DNA from: an uncultured Paenibacillaceae bacterium
Lineage (GTDB): Bacteria > Bacillota > Bacilli > Paenibacillales > K13
Length of the DNA stretch: 42,719 nucleotides
Reading direction: 5' to 3'
Assembly (NCBI GenBank): GCA_913056365.1
Contig: CAJXLT010000021.1
Coordinates: forward strand, 1 to 42,719
The notes under the pieces are model-generated. The model saw only the letters and a list, made by a program, of their open reading frames with translations, was not told the origin of the DNA and searched no databases. Position 1 is the first letter of the stretch, and every line of letters starts with the position of its first letter. Made by a program: the position numbers and the translations under genes. Of this stretch, positions 17,856 to 25,885 are shown piece by piece.

Positions 17856-17903
17856 AGCATCCTACTCCAGTTCTATTCATGGCTTGTGCCTATTGCTTAT
17901 CCA

Positions 17904-19577
17904 TCACTCGTGAAATACGGCCTTCAGCACTTCCTGCATATCCGTCTTCCCTTCCAGCACCTTCTCCAAGCCGTCGGACATCATCGTGCGGAACGACTTG
18001 CCGGCAAGCAGCTTCTCGAAATCGCCCATCGTGCGATTAGCCATAATATAGGCGCGGACATCTGCGTCAATGACGAGCACTTCATGAATGCCGATTCGCC
18101 CTTGATAGCCCGTATGACCGCATGCGCCGCAGCCCCGCCCCTTCAGCAGGTTCAGATCTTCTGTGTCGCGGGACCTAATCAGCTTGTGGGCGTGCAGCAG
18201 CACCTTCTCTTCGTCTGTCGCAGGCAACCATTCCGCGCAGCTTGCGCATACTTTGCGCACTAGTCGCTGCGCCGTCACACATGCCAATGAGGAGGCGATC
18301 AAATATCCTTCAATGCCCATATCCAGCAACCGATCGATCGTGCTAAGCGCATTGTTCGTATGAATTGTGCTAAGTACAAGATGTCCGGTCAACGATGCGC
18401 GCACAGCGATTTCGGCCGTCTCGGGGTCACGAATCTCCCCGACCATAACGACGTTCGGGTCCTGGCGAAGAATAGAGCGCAGACTCGAAGCGAACGTCAT
18501 CCCGATCTGCGTATTCACTTGGACTTGTGATATACCGTTGAACCGATACTCAACCGGATCTTCGACCGTAATAATTTTGATATCTTCGTCTTTCATTTCC
18601 CGCAAAATGGAATACAGTGTGGATGTCTTGCCGCTTCCGGTCGGACCCGATATTAGAATGATGCCGTTGGGCCGTTTGCTCATTTTTTGGAAAACACGTA
18701 AATTGTCTTTATTAAACCCGAGTTCATCCAGCCCTTTGATTCCTGCCGATTGGTCCAGCAGACGGAGCACAATGCTCTCCCCGTTCACCGTAGGCAATAT
18801 GGACACCCGAATATCGATCTTCTTGCCGGCAATATGGAGCTGTATGTTGCCATCCTGCGGCAATCTGCGCTCGGCAATATTCAGCTTGGCGACAATCTTC
18901 ACCCTCGTCGTCAACAGTGCCTGCATGTTCTTGGGCAGCTCTCTCTCCAGCCGCAATTGCCCATCGATCCGGTATCTGATCTTGACATCCTTCTCATCCG
19001 GCTCGATATGAATATCACTGGCCTTCAGATGAACGGCCGAATGGATCATCTGATTGACCAGCTTGATGATCGGCGCATCACTGTCGGCGGCATCGGCCTC
19101 ATCCGGTTCCAGCGCTGACTCCGAAGCGGTCTCCTCGATCCATTCGTCGAATTCGCCCTGCATGCCGTAATATTGATTGAGCGCCTGCTCGATCTCCGAG
19201 CGCAAGCCGATCATCGGCTGCACTTCCTGACCCGTAATGAACTGAATCTGTTCAATAACGGAGAAGTTAAGCGGCTCGATCATAGCAATCTGCAGCTTGT
19301 TCTTGGCGATTCCGATAGGAATTGCGCCATACTTGCGTGCCGCATCTTCGGGAAGCAACTTGACACACTGCGCGTCAACCTCGGTATTGTACAGATGGAT
19401 GAACGGAAAGCCTAACTGAAATTCCAATACTTCTGCCAGCACTTTCTCGGTGATGAAGTTCATCTCTACCAGAATTTCGCCAAGTCGTTGCCGTGTCTCG
19501 CCCTGCTTCTTCAACGCCTCGCCAAGCTGCTCCTGCGAAAGGATGCCGCCCGTTACGAGTAGCTCGCCCAGTTGCAT
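17904..19577 (-). CDS. pilB: PilB, type IV pilus extension ATPase
   Basis: 557 residues. An N-terminal MshEN/GspE-N-type domain (1-150) contains the pattern LGELLVTGGILSQEQLGEAL, a motif class that binds cyclic-di-GMP in some family members. The ATPase core has Walker A GPTGSGKT (311-318), Asp box TVEDPVEY, Walker B VVMVGE (376-381) and a His box. The zinc site has four cysteines (CASC at 444-447, CGAC at 483-486). Start ATG at 19577 overlaps the previous stop as TGATG and has GGAGGAG upstream. It powers pilin polymerisation. Whether this protein binds c-di-GMP cannot be decided by eye. Confidence 0.94.
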   Translation of the reverse strand: MQLGELLVTGGILSQEQLGEALKKQGETRQRLGEILVEMNFITEKVLAEVLEFQLGFPFIHLYNTEVDAQCVKLLPEDAARKYGAIPIGIAKNKLQIAMIEPLNFSVIEQIQFITGQEVQPMIGLRSEIEQALNQYYGMQGEFDEWIEETASESALEPDEADAADSDAPIIKLVNQMIHSAVHLKASDIHIEPDEKDVKIRYRIDGQLRLERELPKNMQALLTTRVKIVAKLNIAERRLPQDGNIQLHIAGKKIDIRVSILPTVNGESIVLRLLDQSAGIKGLDELGFNKDNLRVFQKMSKRPNGIILISGPTGSGKTSTLYSILREMKDEDIKIITVEDPVEYRFNGISQVQVNTQIGMTFASSLRSILRQDPNVVMVGEIRDPETAEIAVRASLTGHLVLSTIHTNNALSTIDRLLDMGIEGYLIASSLACVTAQRLVRKVCASCAEWLPATDEEKVLLHAHKLIRSRDTEDLNLLKGRGCGACGHTGYQGRIGIHEVLVIDADVRAYIMANRTMGDFEKLLAGKSFRTMMSDGLEKVLEGKTDMQEVLKAVFHE

Positions 19578-20395
19578 CAGCTGTCTCCTCCACTGTCAAC
19601 CGCCGTACTAGCCGGCGGCAAGGTTTCGTAGACCAGGCTTGCTTGCGGCGCATAGTAATGCTTGTATAGCAGCTGCCGTTCACCGCCAGCCATCCCGTAC
19701 ACCTTAACGAGCTGACCAGGACGCCCTTGTACGGTTCTTGCCTGCGCCCCTTCAGCATGATCCTCCAATCTGATACGTTCCGGCTCGAATACTTCTGACT
19801 GCACAGCTATCTCCGCTGGCGTCCAGCTTGCCGATGTGCTTCCCTGCAGCTTGAAGCGAGCTTGTGTACCGATCGTATCCAGCGCCCCCTTCACTGCGAA
19901 GGTGTGCGGATTGAAGATCATGAAATCTTGTTCCCCATAGCGGAAGTCCAGATCGAAGCCCGGCTCGAGCGATGCAGGAAGCTGCTTGTGCGAAGCATGC
20001 ACCCCGACCTCTAATCCCGCCTGTACCGCTGTATACAGCAGCGCTGAGCCTATGCGCTCCAGCGTCTCATCATCGGGGTTCAGACCGTGCGATGACACTA
20101 CATCCGTAGCCCAGTGATAGAGCGAGAAGACGCCGTCGGGCTGAATGCTCAGCGAATCAAGCTGTTCGGCCCATCGTTGCATGGACGGACTATCCAAGTT
20201 GAACTTCGCCTCCAGTGACAGATCCTTCAGCCTCGGAGATACGGCACTTCCAACTGCCGTATCGGACTGCAAGCGGTCCTTCGGCTGGGAAGCGGACCGC
20301 ACTGACTCGCGGCTCGCGCTGACCTCGGTCAACATCAATATGGGCAGGAATGCGACTGTGACAACCAGCAGCGTGAACTTACTCCATGATTTCAT
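19577..20395 (-). CDS. VanW-like exported protein with G5-like tail
   Basis: 272 residues from the ATG at 20395, chosen because AGGAGG lies five bases upstream; the frame is open to an ATG at 20446 inside the FHA gene but without a ribosome site. A signal peptide or anchor covers residues 1-26 (FTLLVVTVAFLPILML). The middle (LYTAVQAGLEVGVHASHKQL, PGFDLDFRYG, MIFNPHTFAVKG) follows the pattern of VanW-like domains, where similar phrases are AALLAGLE, H.H.LPVSY, PGLDATV.YG and N.T..P. The usual G-G-C-Q-x-S-S-T segment is missing; here it reads ETLERIGSALLYT. The C-terminal part (RTVQGRPGQLVKVY) resembles the G5-like tail that often follows VanW. Function of the family is unknown. It sits between the FHA gene and pilB. 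The call is by pattern memory and should be treated as tentative. Confidence 0.5.
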   Translation of the reverse strand: MKSWSKFTLLVVTVAFLPILMLTEVSASRESVRSASQPKDRLQSDTAVGSAVSPRLKDLSLEAKFNLDSPSMQRWAEQLDSLSIQPDGVFSLYHWATDVVSSHGLNPDDETLERIGSALLYTAVQAGLEVGVHASHKQLPASLEPGFDLDFRYGEQDFMIFNPHTFAVKGALDTIGTQARFKLQGSTSASWTPAEIAVQSEVFEPERIRLEDHAEGAQARTVQGRPGQLVKVYGMAGGERQLLYKHYYAPQASLVYETLPPASTAVDSGGDS

Positions 20396-22115
20396 GTTGT
20401 CCTCCTGATCTGTCCACCGCTGCAGCCAAGACCGCTTCGGTGACATAAGAATCAGCGCTTCCCTTCAACGTATAGAAAAATTGAAATTCGCTCGGACCGA
20501 TCAACAGCCTGTCCTCGTCGTTCAGCATGTATTCCCTGTAGGGGGCAAGCTTGACGCCATTGAGAAAAGTGCCGTTCCGCGAGCCGAGATCCCGCACTAC
20601 GTTCTTGCCTGACTTCTTCATCACTTCCACATGTGTGCGGGATACACCGTCTGCTTGTTCCTCATAATGCACCGCATCTGCCTGACTGCCGATTCGGAAC
20701 ACATCCTTGTGAATAGCGATGCGCTCCATATGCCCGGACCGCTGGACGATAAGATAGGACAACGCCTGCTCTTCTTCCTGATGGCTGCTGTTGTCGAATC
20801 CCAAGTGTGCTGTCACCGGGCTTGTGCTCTCACCAAGCATGCGCGTATACAACGGCAATGCTTCGTAGTAATGCTCCGTCGGCACCTCAGGACCTACGAT
20901 CTGCACAGGCTCGCGCTCCGTTGCGTGTCTTCGCTCCGGCTCGGTCGGCTGCATCTCCTTGCTCTGCTGCTTGTCCGACAGCTGCTCGGTCGGTGGAGCC
21001 GTGCCTCCTGTCGCGCCTGGCGATGACTTCGGCTTCAACAGCAGATGGCGAATGAGCAGAACAACCGCGAGCAAGACAAGCAGCAGGAATGGACTGAGCC
21101 ATCCATCGGCGCCCTTCTCCAGCACATCCTTCAGCGTCAGCGCAAGACCTACTGCTAGCGCAGCGAACGCTATGTTGCGAAGCTGAAGCTCCTTCTTCGC
21201 ATCCATCTGCTTCAACAGCTTGTTCCGCTTCCCCGCCTCATGCTGCTGGACTGGATCGGCGGCTTGCTTGCTCTCCTGCTTGACCTTCTTCCCCTTGTCC
21301 GTCTGCTTGCCTGCACCCGGCTTGATCGCCAGCGCCCGGAGGAAGGGATCGGCAGGTCCGGCCTCATCATCCTTCTCCGGTCCAGACGTCTCTTCGCGCA
21401 CGGCTTGCTTCGCTGGCTTCAGCTCAGTCTGACGCTCCGTCTGCACTTCGACCGGGCGAGCCTTCGCTTCCTGCACCAGATGCATACGCGCAGGCGCGTC
21501 TTGCTCCTCTGATCGCTGGCCAGTCTGCAGCTCCAGTCTGTGCAGCAATTCTCGAAATCCCGCCAGTGTGAAGGTCTCCGTATAGAAATATTGCAGAATC
21601 GACTGTAAGCCCGCAGCATCCATGCCATCTACGAAAGCAATCAAGGTGAGCGCAAGCTGCTTCAGACGTTCTGGAACAGAGCCCGTCAGTCCCACATTCT
21701 CTGTCGGCAAGTAGACAAATCGGACATCGGTAATGTCCGCGCCGACAAAAATAAAGTTCTCGTGCAAAATATGCTTATCCTCATCCAACATATATTGCTT
21801 GCAATCCAATAGCATAAGCACAGTCTTCAACAATATCTCGTAATATTCCGACATCAGAAGGCGGCGGTATTGCAGCACCTGCGACAGCATCTTCGTCTCG
21901 CTGATGGCGTACCGCAGCTTAATGACGAAGTCGCTCTCGTCAAATGCAATCGGGAGCAACCGCTCGATGTCGTATTGCCGCAGCATTCTCACCTGAAGGG
22001 CATGCAGCTCCTCACGCTGAATGCCTTCCTCGCGGAAGAACACCAAGTAACTCCCGTTCTGTTCCACGAATTCATATAACAACTGTGTCAAGCTGTTCAC
22101 CTCTAAAGCATTCAA
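20379..22115 (-). CDS. FHA-domain membrane protein (DUF6382-like N-terminus)
   Basis: 578 residues. Residues 1-200 form a cytoplasmic domain resembling DUF6382, seen in Firmicutes FHA proteins of Tad loci. A charged linker (200-310), two membrane helices (about 313-328 and 341-360), another linker, and a C-terminal FHA domain (about 453-548) follow. The FHA signature is intact: FRIGS (473-477), SRTH (492-495), GSRNGTFLNG (511-520). FHA domains bind phosphothreonine, so this should read the output of a Ser/Thr kinase; one is encoded at 2122-3018 of the same operon. The TTG at 22115 overlaps the peptidase stop (TTGA); a GTG at 22100 or TTG at 22091 (with AGAGGTG upstream) is also possible. Confidence 0.84.
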   Translation of the reverse strand: MNALEVNSLTQLLYEFVEQNGSYLVFFREEGIQREELHALQVRMLRQYDIERLLPIAFDESDFVIKLRYAISETKMLSQVLQYRRLLMSEYYEILLKTVLMLLDCKQYMLDEDKHILHENFIFVGADITDVRFVYLPTENVGLTGSVPERLKQLALTLIAFVDGMDAAGLQSILQYFYTETFTLAGFRELLHRLELQTGQRSEEQDAPARMHLVQEAKARPVEVQTERQTELKPAKQAVREETSGPEKDDEAGPADPFLRALAIKPGAGKQTDKGKKVKQESKQAADPVQQHEAGKRNKLLKQMDAKKELQLRNIAFAALAVGLALTLKDVLEKGADGWLSPFLLLVLLAVVLLIRHLLLKPKSSPGATGGTAPPTEQLSDKQQSKEMQPTEPERRHATEREPVQIVGPEVPTEHYYEALPLYTRMLGESTSPVTAHLGFDNSSHQEEEQALSYLIVQRSGHMERIAIHKDVFRIGSQADAVHYEEQADGVSRTHVEVMKKSGKNVVRDLGSRNGTFLNGVKLAPYREYMLNDEDRLLIGPSEFQFFYTLKGSADSYVTEAVLAAAVDRSGGQHEIME

Positions 22116-22624
22116 TAGTAGAAGATTGTAACGATGACGCCAGGCACAACAGCGTACATGAAGGGCATTTGGATCTTGCCTGTTCGGCTCAAACTCCGCA
22201 CAGCATGGAGATCACGCATCACCGAAGTGAATAAGAAGCTTCTGATCGTCTCCAGCAGCTTCGTCCAGAGCAGCTTGCGCACCGCCAATATCACGATGCC
22301 GTACAACGCCGCGAACACGATGGAATGCATAACACTGTATAAGGAAAATTCAATGCCAGTCATTGCACCGAGTGCAGCGAACAGCTTCACATCGCCTGCT
22401 TCAACAGCCTTGAACAGATGCAGCACCAGCATCGCCACGAAGCCTGCAGCGAGACCGCCCAACGAGAACAACAAGCTAGGCAAGCCTTGATGCACCCATG
22501 CGTTCACCATGCCAGCAGCTACACCAGCGACATTCAGCCAGTTCGGCAACAGGTGGTAGCGGATATCCATGTAGGCTGCGCATGCAAGGAACAGCGCCAG
22601 CATAATCAATGTGCTCGATTCCAC
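22112..22624 (-). CDS. tadV: TadV/CpaA-type prepilin peptidase
   Basis: 170 residues, an A24 peptidase without the methyltransferase and zinc part, as is normal for Tad systems. The catalytic aspartates are in AYMDIRYHLLPN (about D21) and VEAGDVKLF. The second motif is EAGD where GxGD is expected, so the first glycine is Glu. Both aspartates remain, so activity is plausible. Four or five membrane helices are seen. It starts at a GTG with AAGGAG six bases upstream. It sits after the Flp pilin gene and probably cuts Flp and the TadE-like proteins. Confidence 0.85.
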   Translation of the reverse strand: MESSTLIMLALFLACAAYMDIRYHLLPNWLNVAGVAAGMVNAWVHQGLPSLLFSLGGLAAGFVAMLVLHLFKAVEAGDVKLFAALGAMTGIEFSLYSVMHSIVFAALYGIVILAVRKLLWTKLLETIRSFLFTSVMRDLHAVRSLSRTGKIQMPFMYAVVPGVIVTIFYY

Positions 22625-22653
22625 GGAAAGCTCCTTTGTCGTCCTCGTAATTT

Positions 22654-22854
22654 TTATTCGTTAACTTCCACGTCTTGATTCATGTCAATATCCTCATCCG
22701 CCTGATCCAGCACATCTTGCACCCAATTGACAATCTGCTCGCGGAAGGCAACCGCAATAATAATCAGCACACCCGCAATCAGCAAAATTTCCAACGTACC
22801 CAAGCCTTTTTCATTTCGCCAAAATTGAACAGCCCAGTTTCTCAACACTAGCAC
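22654..22854 (-). CDS. Flp-type (type IVb) pilin, Flp1-like
   Basis: 66 residues. The short leader ends RNEKG, followed by LGTLEILLIAGVLIIIAVAF: Glu at +5, a single hydrophobic helix, then a short acidic tail (QADEDIDMNQDVEVNE). Size and layout match Flp1-like pilins of Bacillota Tad systems. Two GTGs (22854 and 22848) are possible starts; AAAGGAG lies nine bases before the second and only three before the first. Placed between tadC and the peptidase gene, it is the likely major subunit of the Tad pilus. Confidence 0.85.
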   Translation of the reverse strand: MLVLRNWAVQFWRNEKGLGTLEILLIAGVLIIIAVAFREQIVNWVQDVLDQADEDIDMNQDVEVNE

Positions 22855-22883
22855 TCTCTCCTTTTATCTATCAGATTCATCTA

Positions 22884-23756
22884 TTACATTAAGGTCAGCG
22901 CCGGATAACCGACGATCACCATAATGACCAGGAAAATAAACATCATCGGGAACAGCATCTTCGAGCTTGCTTGCTCGCCCAGCGTCTTGGTCATGTTCTT
23001 GCGCTTCTCCCACAGATCCCGGGATATCTCGCGCAAGGAAGCGACGAATTCCTCTCCCCCGCGGTTGTAATTCAACAGCATCGTAGTCGAGAACACCGTT
23101 GCTTCCTGAACACCGCAGCGCTTGCTGAATTCCTCAATCGATTGATGGAAGGAGTAGCCGTTCTCCAGCTCCGCCGCAACCATACCGAGCTGCGTATACA
23201 AGGCACCCGACTTGCTCTCGCCTGCTTGCTGCTTCACGCAGTGAATCAACGCTTTCTGTACCGTCTCGCCCGCATTAACGAGCAGGATAAGCTTATTCAG
23301 AAATTCAGGCAGGTCCATCGTAATTTCCCGCTTCATCTGCTTCACCTTCTTCTCCAGATCTTGCAACTGGATGAGCGGGATGAACAACGACAGGACGAAT
23401 CCGCCGAACGTGAACATCAGGTTGTCTTCCATCATGATGCCGAGCGCACCCCCGAACAACGCAACCAACACAGAGATGGACAGCGCGTCTGCCAGGAACA
23501 TCTTGCTTGCGATGAGCGCCCTCCGCTGCCCGTGCAGCAGCAAGATACAGTGATAGATCTTGCCGCTTGTCTTAGGGATGCGCTTCTCCAGCTTCAGCAC
23601 ATAGAGCAACGCCAGACTGTAAGGAGCGAGCGCAGCAAGCCGCGTATAAGCCTTGTTCACCTCAACTGCTTGCTTGTAGCTGTCCAGCATGCCACCCTTC
23701 ACAATCGCTGTGACAAGGAAAGCCGCGTATAAGAACAAGAATAATCCGCTGACCAT
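22884..23756 (-). CDS. tadC: TadC, Tad pilus platform protein
   Basis: About 290 residues from the ATG at 23756, which has AAGGTG eight bases upstream; an upstream extension of 18 codons lies inside tadB and is unlikely to be translated. Multiple membrane segments surround one GspF/TadC domain (EFLNKLILLVNAGETVQKAL and later EEFVASLREISRDLWEKRKNM). With TadB it forms the inner-membrane platform of the Flp pilus, equivalent to one two-domain PilC. Confidence 0.88.
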   Translation of the reverse strand: MVSGLFLFLYAAFLVTAIVKGGMLDSYKQAVEVNKAYTRLAALAPYSLALLYVLKLEKRIPKTSGKIYHCILLLHGQRRALIASKMFLADALSISVLVALFGGALGIMMEDNLMFTFGGFVLSLFIPLIQLQDLEKKVKQMKREITMDLPEFLNKLILLVNAGETVQKALIHCVKQQAGESKSGALYTQLGMVAAELENGYSFHQSIEEFSKRCGVQEATVFSTTMLLNYNRGGEEFVASLREISRDLWEKRKNMTKTLGEQASSKMLFPMMFIFLVIMVIVGYPALTLM

Positions 23757-23760
23757 AACA

Positions 23761-24600
23761 TCACACCTTAATATCCATAATTCGCTTCGATACATAGAAG
23801 CAGCCAGCAAGCACTACCAGTGAACCCGTCATGACCAGCCGTCCGCTCAAGCCCTCATACAGCGGCGCCATATAATCGCCAGAGAAGAAGGCAAGTCCGG
23901 CTATGAGTGCCAGTGGCGCGAACATCATCGCCGTCGATTCGAACTTCTTGCCGGCGATCAGCACCTCGATCTCCTGCTTCACTTCAATCTTCTCGCCGAT
24001 CATATTCGAGGTGCGCCGAATGACCTCGACCAAGTCACCGCCCTGCGTCCGGCATATCATGAACACATCGATAAAGTTCGTTACGTCCTCCACGCCTGCC
24101 CGGATGCTGAAGTCCAGCAGCGGCATCTCCAGCGATTCGCCATTGTCAATCCGGTGATTGATCTGATTCAGTTCCTTGATGATGTATGTATCCGGATCTG
24201 GATACAGCAGCTCCAAGTCCTTGACGATCTCGCTGAACGAATTGGACACCGACCTGCCTGCCGCCAACGATGACGCGAGCGAGTATAGCGCCTGCCTGAA
24301 TTGGAGCGTCAGCTCCTGCTTCCTCTTATGCAGCAGCTTCTGCTTGCGCAACTTGGGATACAAGAGCGCGAACACCGACATGAGGGCAGCTGCCAGCACG
24401 CTCTTGTAGAAGATCATGCTTACTAGGAAAATCGCCGCTGCGGCAATCAGCACACTGCTCGCATACTGCATCCAGCTCAGTTGATATTCGTTGTAATTAA
24501 TCGGTTGATTCTTCGCCTGCTTCTTCAGCGGGAAGGCCGACCACTCCAGAAATCGCCGCACGCGCTGCGGCAGCCAAGCCCCTGCACTAACCGTCTCCAT
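23761..24600 (-). CDS. tadB: TadB, Tad pilus platform protein
   Basis: About 279 residues from the ATG at 24600; the frame continues upstream to a TTG at 24666 inside tadA but without ribosome site. The N-terminal third has two membrane helices (about residues 45-85 of the shorter form). A GspF domain follows (LTLQFRQALYSLASSLAAGRS, DFSIRAGVEDVTNFIDVFMICRTQGGDL), with two C-terminal helices. It overlaps the end of tadA by about 14 bases and is directly followed by tadC. Confidence 0.88.
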   Translation of the reverse strand: METVSAGAWLPQRVRRFLEWSAFPLKKQAKNQPINYNEYQLSWMQYASSVLIAAAAIFLVSMIFYKSVLAAALMSVFALLYPKLRKQKLLHKRKQELTLQFRQALYSLASSLAAGRSVSNSFSEIVKDLELLYPDPDTYIIKELNQINHRIDNGESLEMPLLDFSIRAGVEDVTNFIDVFMICRTQGGDLVEVIRRTSNMIGEKIEVKQEIEVLIAGKKFESTAMMFAPLALIAGLAFFSGDYMAPLYEGLSGRLVMTGSLVVLAGCFYVSKRIMDIKV

Positions 24601-25885
24601 TACCGCTTCGATCCCCTTTCTGCAACGGCAATATCTCCCTAACTTGCTCAAGCTTGATTCCTGCAAGCTGCAGCTTCGTCACTTCCTGCATCGGATTGCC
24701 GGTCGGCTCCAGCGCACCGATAATCTTGCCAGCCTCCGTCTCGCCCTTCTCCCGGAAGCGGAACAAGCTGTTCAGCATAACTTCACCGTGTTCATCCACA
24801 CCGACAATCTCCGATATCTCCACGACCTTGCGCGATCTGTCCCGCAGACGCATCAGATGAATCATAATGTCGATCGCCGAGGCAATCTGCTTGCGAACGA
24901 CGGTGACAGGCAGCTCTGCTCCGCTAATGACCATCGATTCCAAGCGACTCAGCATATCCGTCGTCGAGTTCGCATGACCGGTCGATAACGAGCCATCATG
25001 CCCCGTATTCATCGCCTGCAGCATATCCAGCGCCTCCGCACCTCTCACCTCGCCGACAATAATCCGATTCGGGCGCATACGGAGCGAGCTGCGAATGAGC
25101 TGGCGGATCGATACCTCCCCCTTCCCTTCTGTATTCGCATTGCGCGTCTCCATCCGCACAATATTCGGGACATTAACAATTTGCAGCTCCGCTGAATCCT
25201 CGATCGTAATGATCCGTTCATCCGCTGGAATGAAATTGGACAGCGCGTTCAGGAATGTCGTCTTGCCCGAACCCGTTCCACCGCCGATAAACACGTTATA
25301 CTTGGCAACGATCAGCTTATGCAGCAGCTGCGCCACCTCCTCGGTTAGCGCCCCCAGCCGCACAAGCTCCTGCATATCCATCGGCTTCTCCGGGAACTTC
25401 CGAATCGTCATAGTCGGACCGTTCAGTGCGATAGGCGGCAGCACGACATTCACCCGTGAGCCGTCCTTCAATCTGGCATCGACGATCGGACTGGACTCAT
25501 TCACAACTCGGTTGACGAAGCCGACGATCTTCTGAATCACATTTTCCAATCTGCGCTCATTCTCGAATTTCTGCGGCGACTTCATGACGTGACCGCTGCG
25601 CTCTATGAAAATTTCGTCATAGCTGTTAATCATAATTTCGGTAATGCTCTTGTCCTCGATCAAGGGCTGCAGAGCGTCCAGGCCTCGGAATGAATTCATG
25701 ATCCGCTCGATAATCTGCTGCTTCTCGCTGATCGTCAGATTATCCTGAATCGTCTGCTCGAACACGACCTGTTCGATCTGGGCCAGCACATCGTCATCCG
25801 AAGGAGCTCCCTCCTGATCGAGCCAGCTCTTGACCATGAGCCGCAGCTCCTCAAACCGTTCATCTGTAACCGTTGAGCTACTCAT
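24587..25885 (-). CDS. tadA: TadA/CpaF, Tad pilus ATPase
   Basis: 432 residues. Walker A GGGTGSGKT (201-209), Asp box TIEDSAEL, Walker B RIIVGEV (274-280), and MNTGHDGSLSTGHANS as the His region. These are hallmark motifs of CpaF/TadA, the bifunctional ATPase of Flp pili. The N-terminal helical domain precedes LIEDKSITEIMINSYDEIFIER, also typical. The ATG at 25885 overlaps the stop of the upstream TadZ-like gene as ATGA. It is the third secretion ATPase of this operon after PilB and PilT. Confidence 0.95.
   Translation of the reverse strand: MSSSTVTDERFEELRLMVKSWLDQEGAPSDDDVLAQIEQVVFEQTIQDNLTISEKQQIIERIMNSFRGLDALQPLIEDKSITEIMINSYDEIFIERSGHVMKSPQKFENERRLENVIQKIVGFVNRVVNESSPIVDARLKDGSRVNVVLPPIALNGPTMTIRKFPEKPMDMQELVRLGALTEEVAQLLHKLIVAKYNVFIGGGTGSGKTTFLNALSNFIPADERIITIEDSAELQIVNVPNIVRMETRNANTEGKGEVSIRQLIRSSLRMRPNRIIVGEVRGAEALDMLQAMNTGHDGSLSTGHANSTTDMLSRLESMVISGAELPVTVVRKQIASAIDIMIHLMRLRDRSRKVVEISEIVGVDEHGEVMLNSLFRFREKGETEAGKIIGALEPTGNPMQEVTKLQLAGIKLEQVREILPLQKGDRSGNGDG

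Noticed and set aside
18367-19011. Plus-strand open frame of 214 codons opposite pilB
   Set aside because: Antisense of the conserved ATPase core; codon structure mirrors pilB and no motif is seen.
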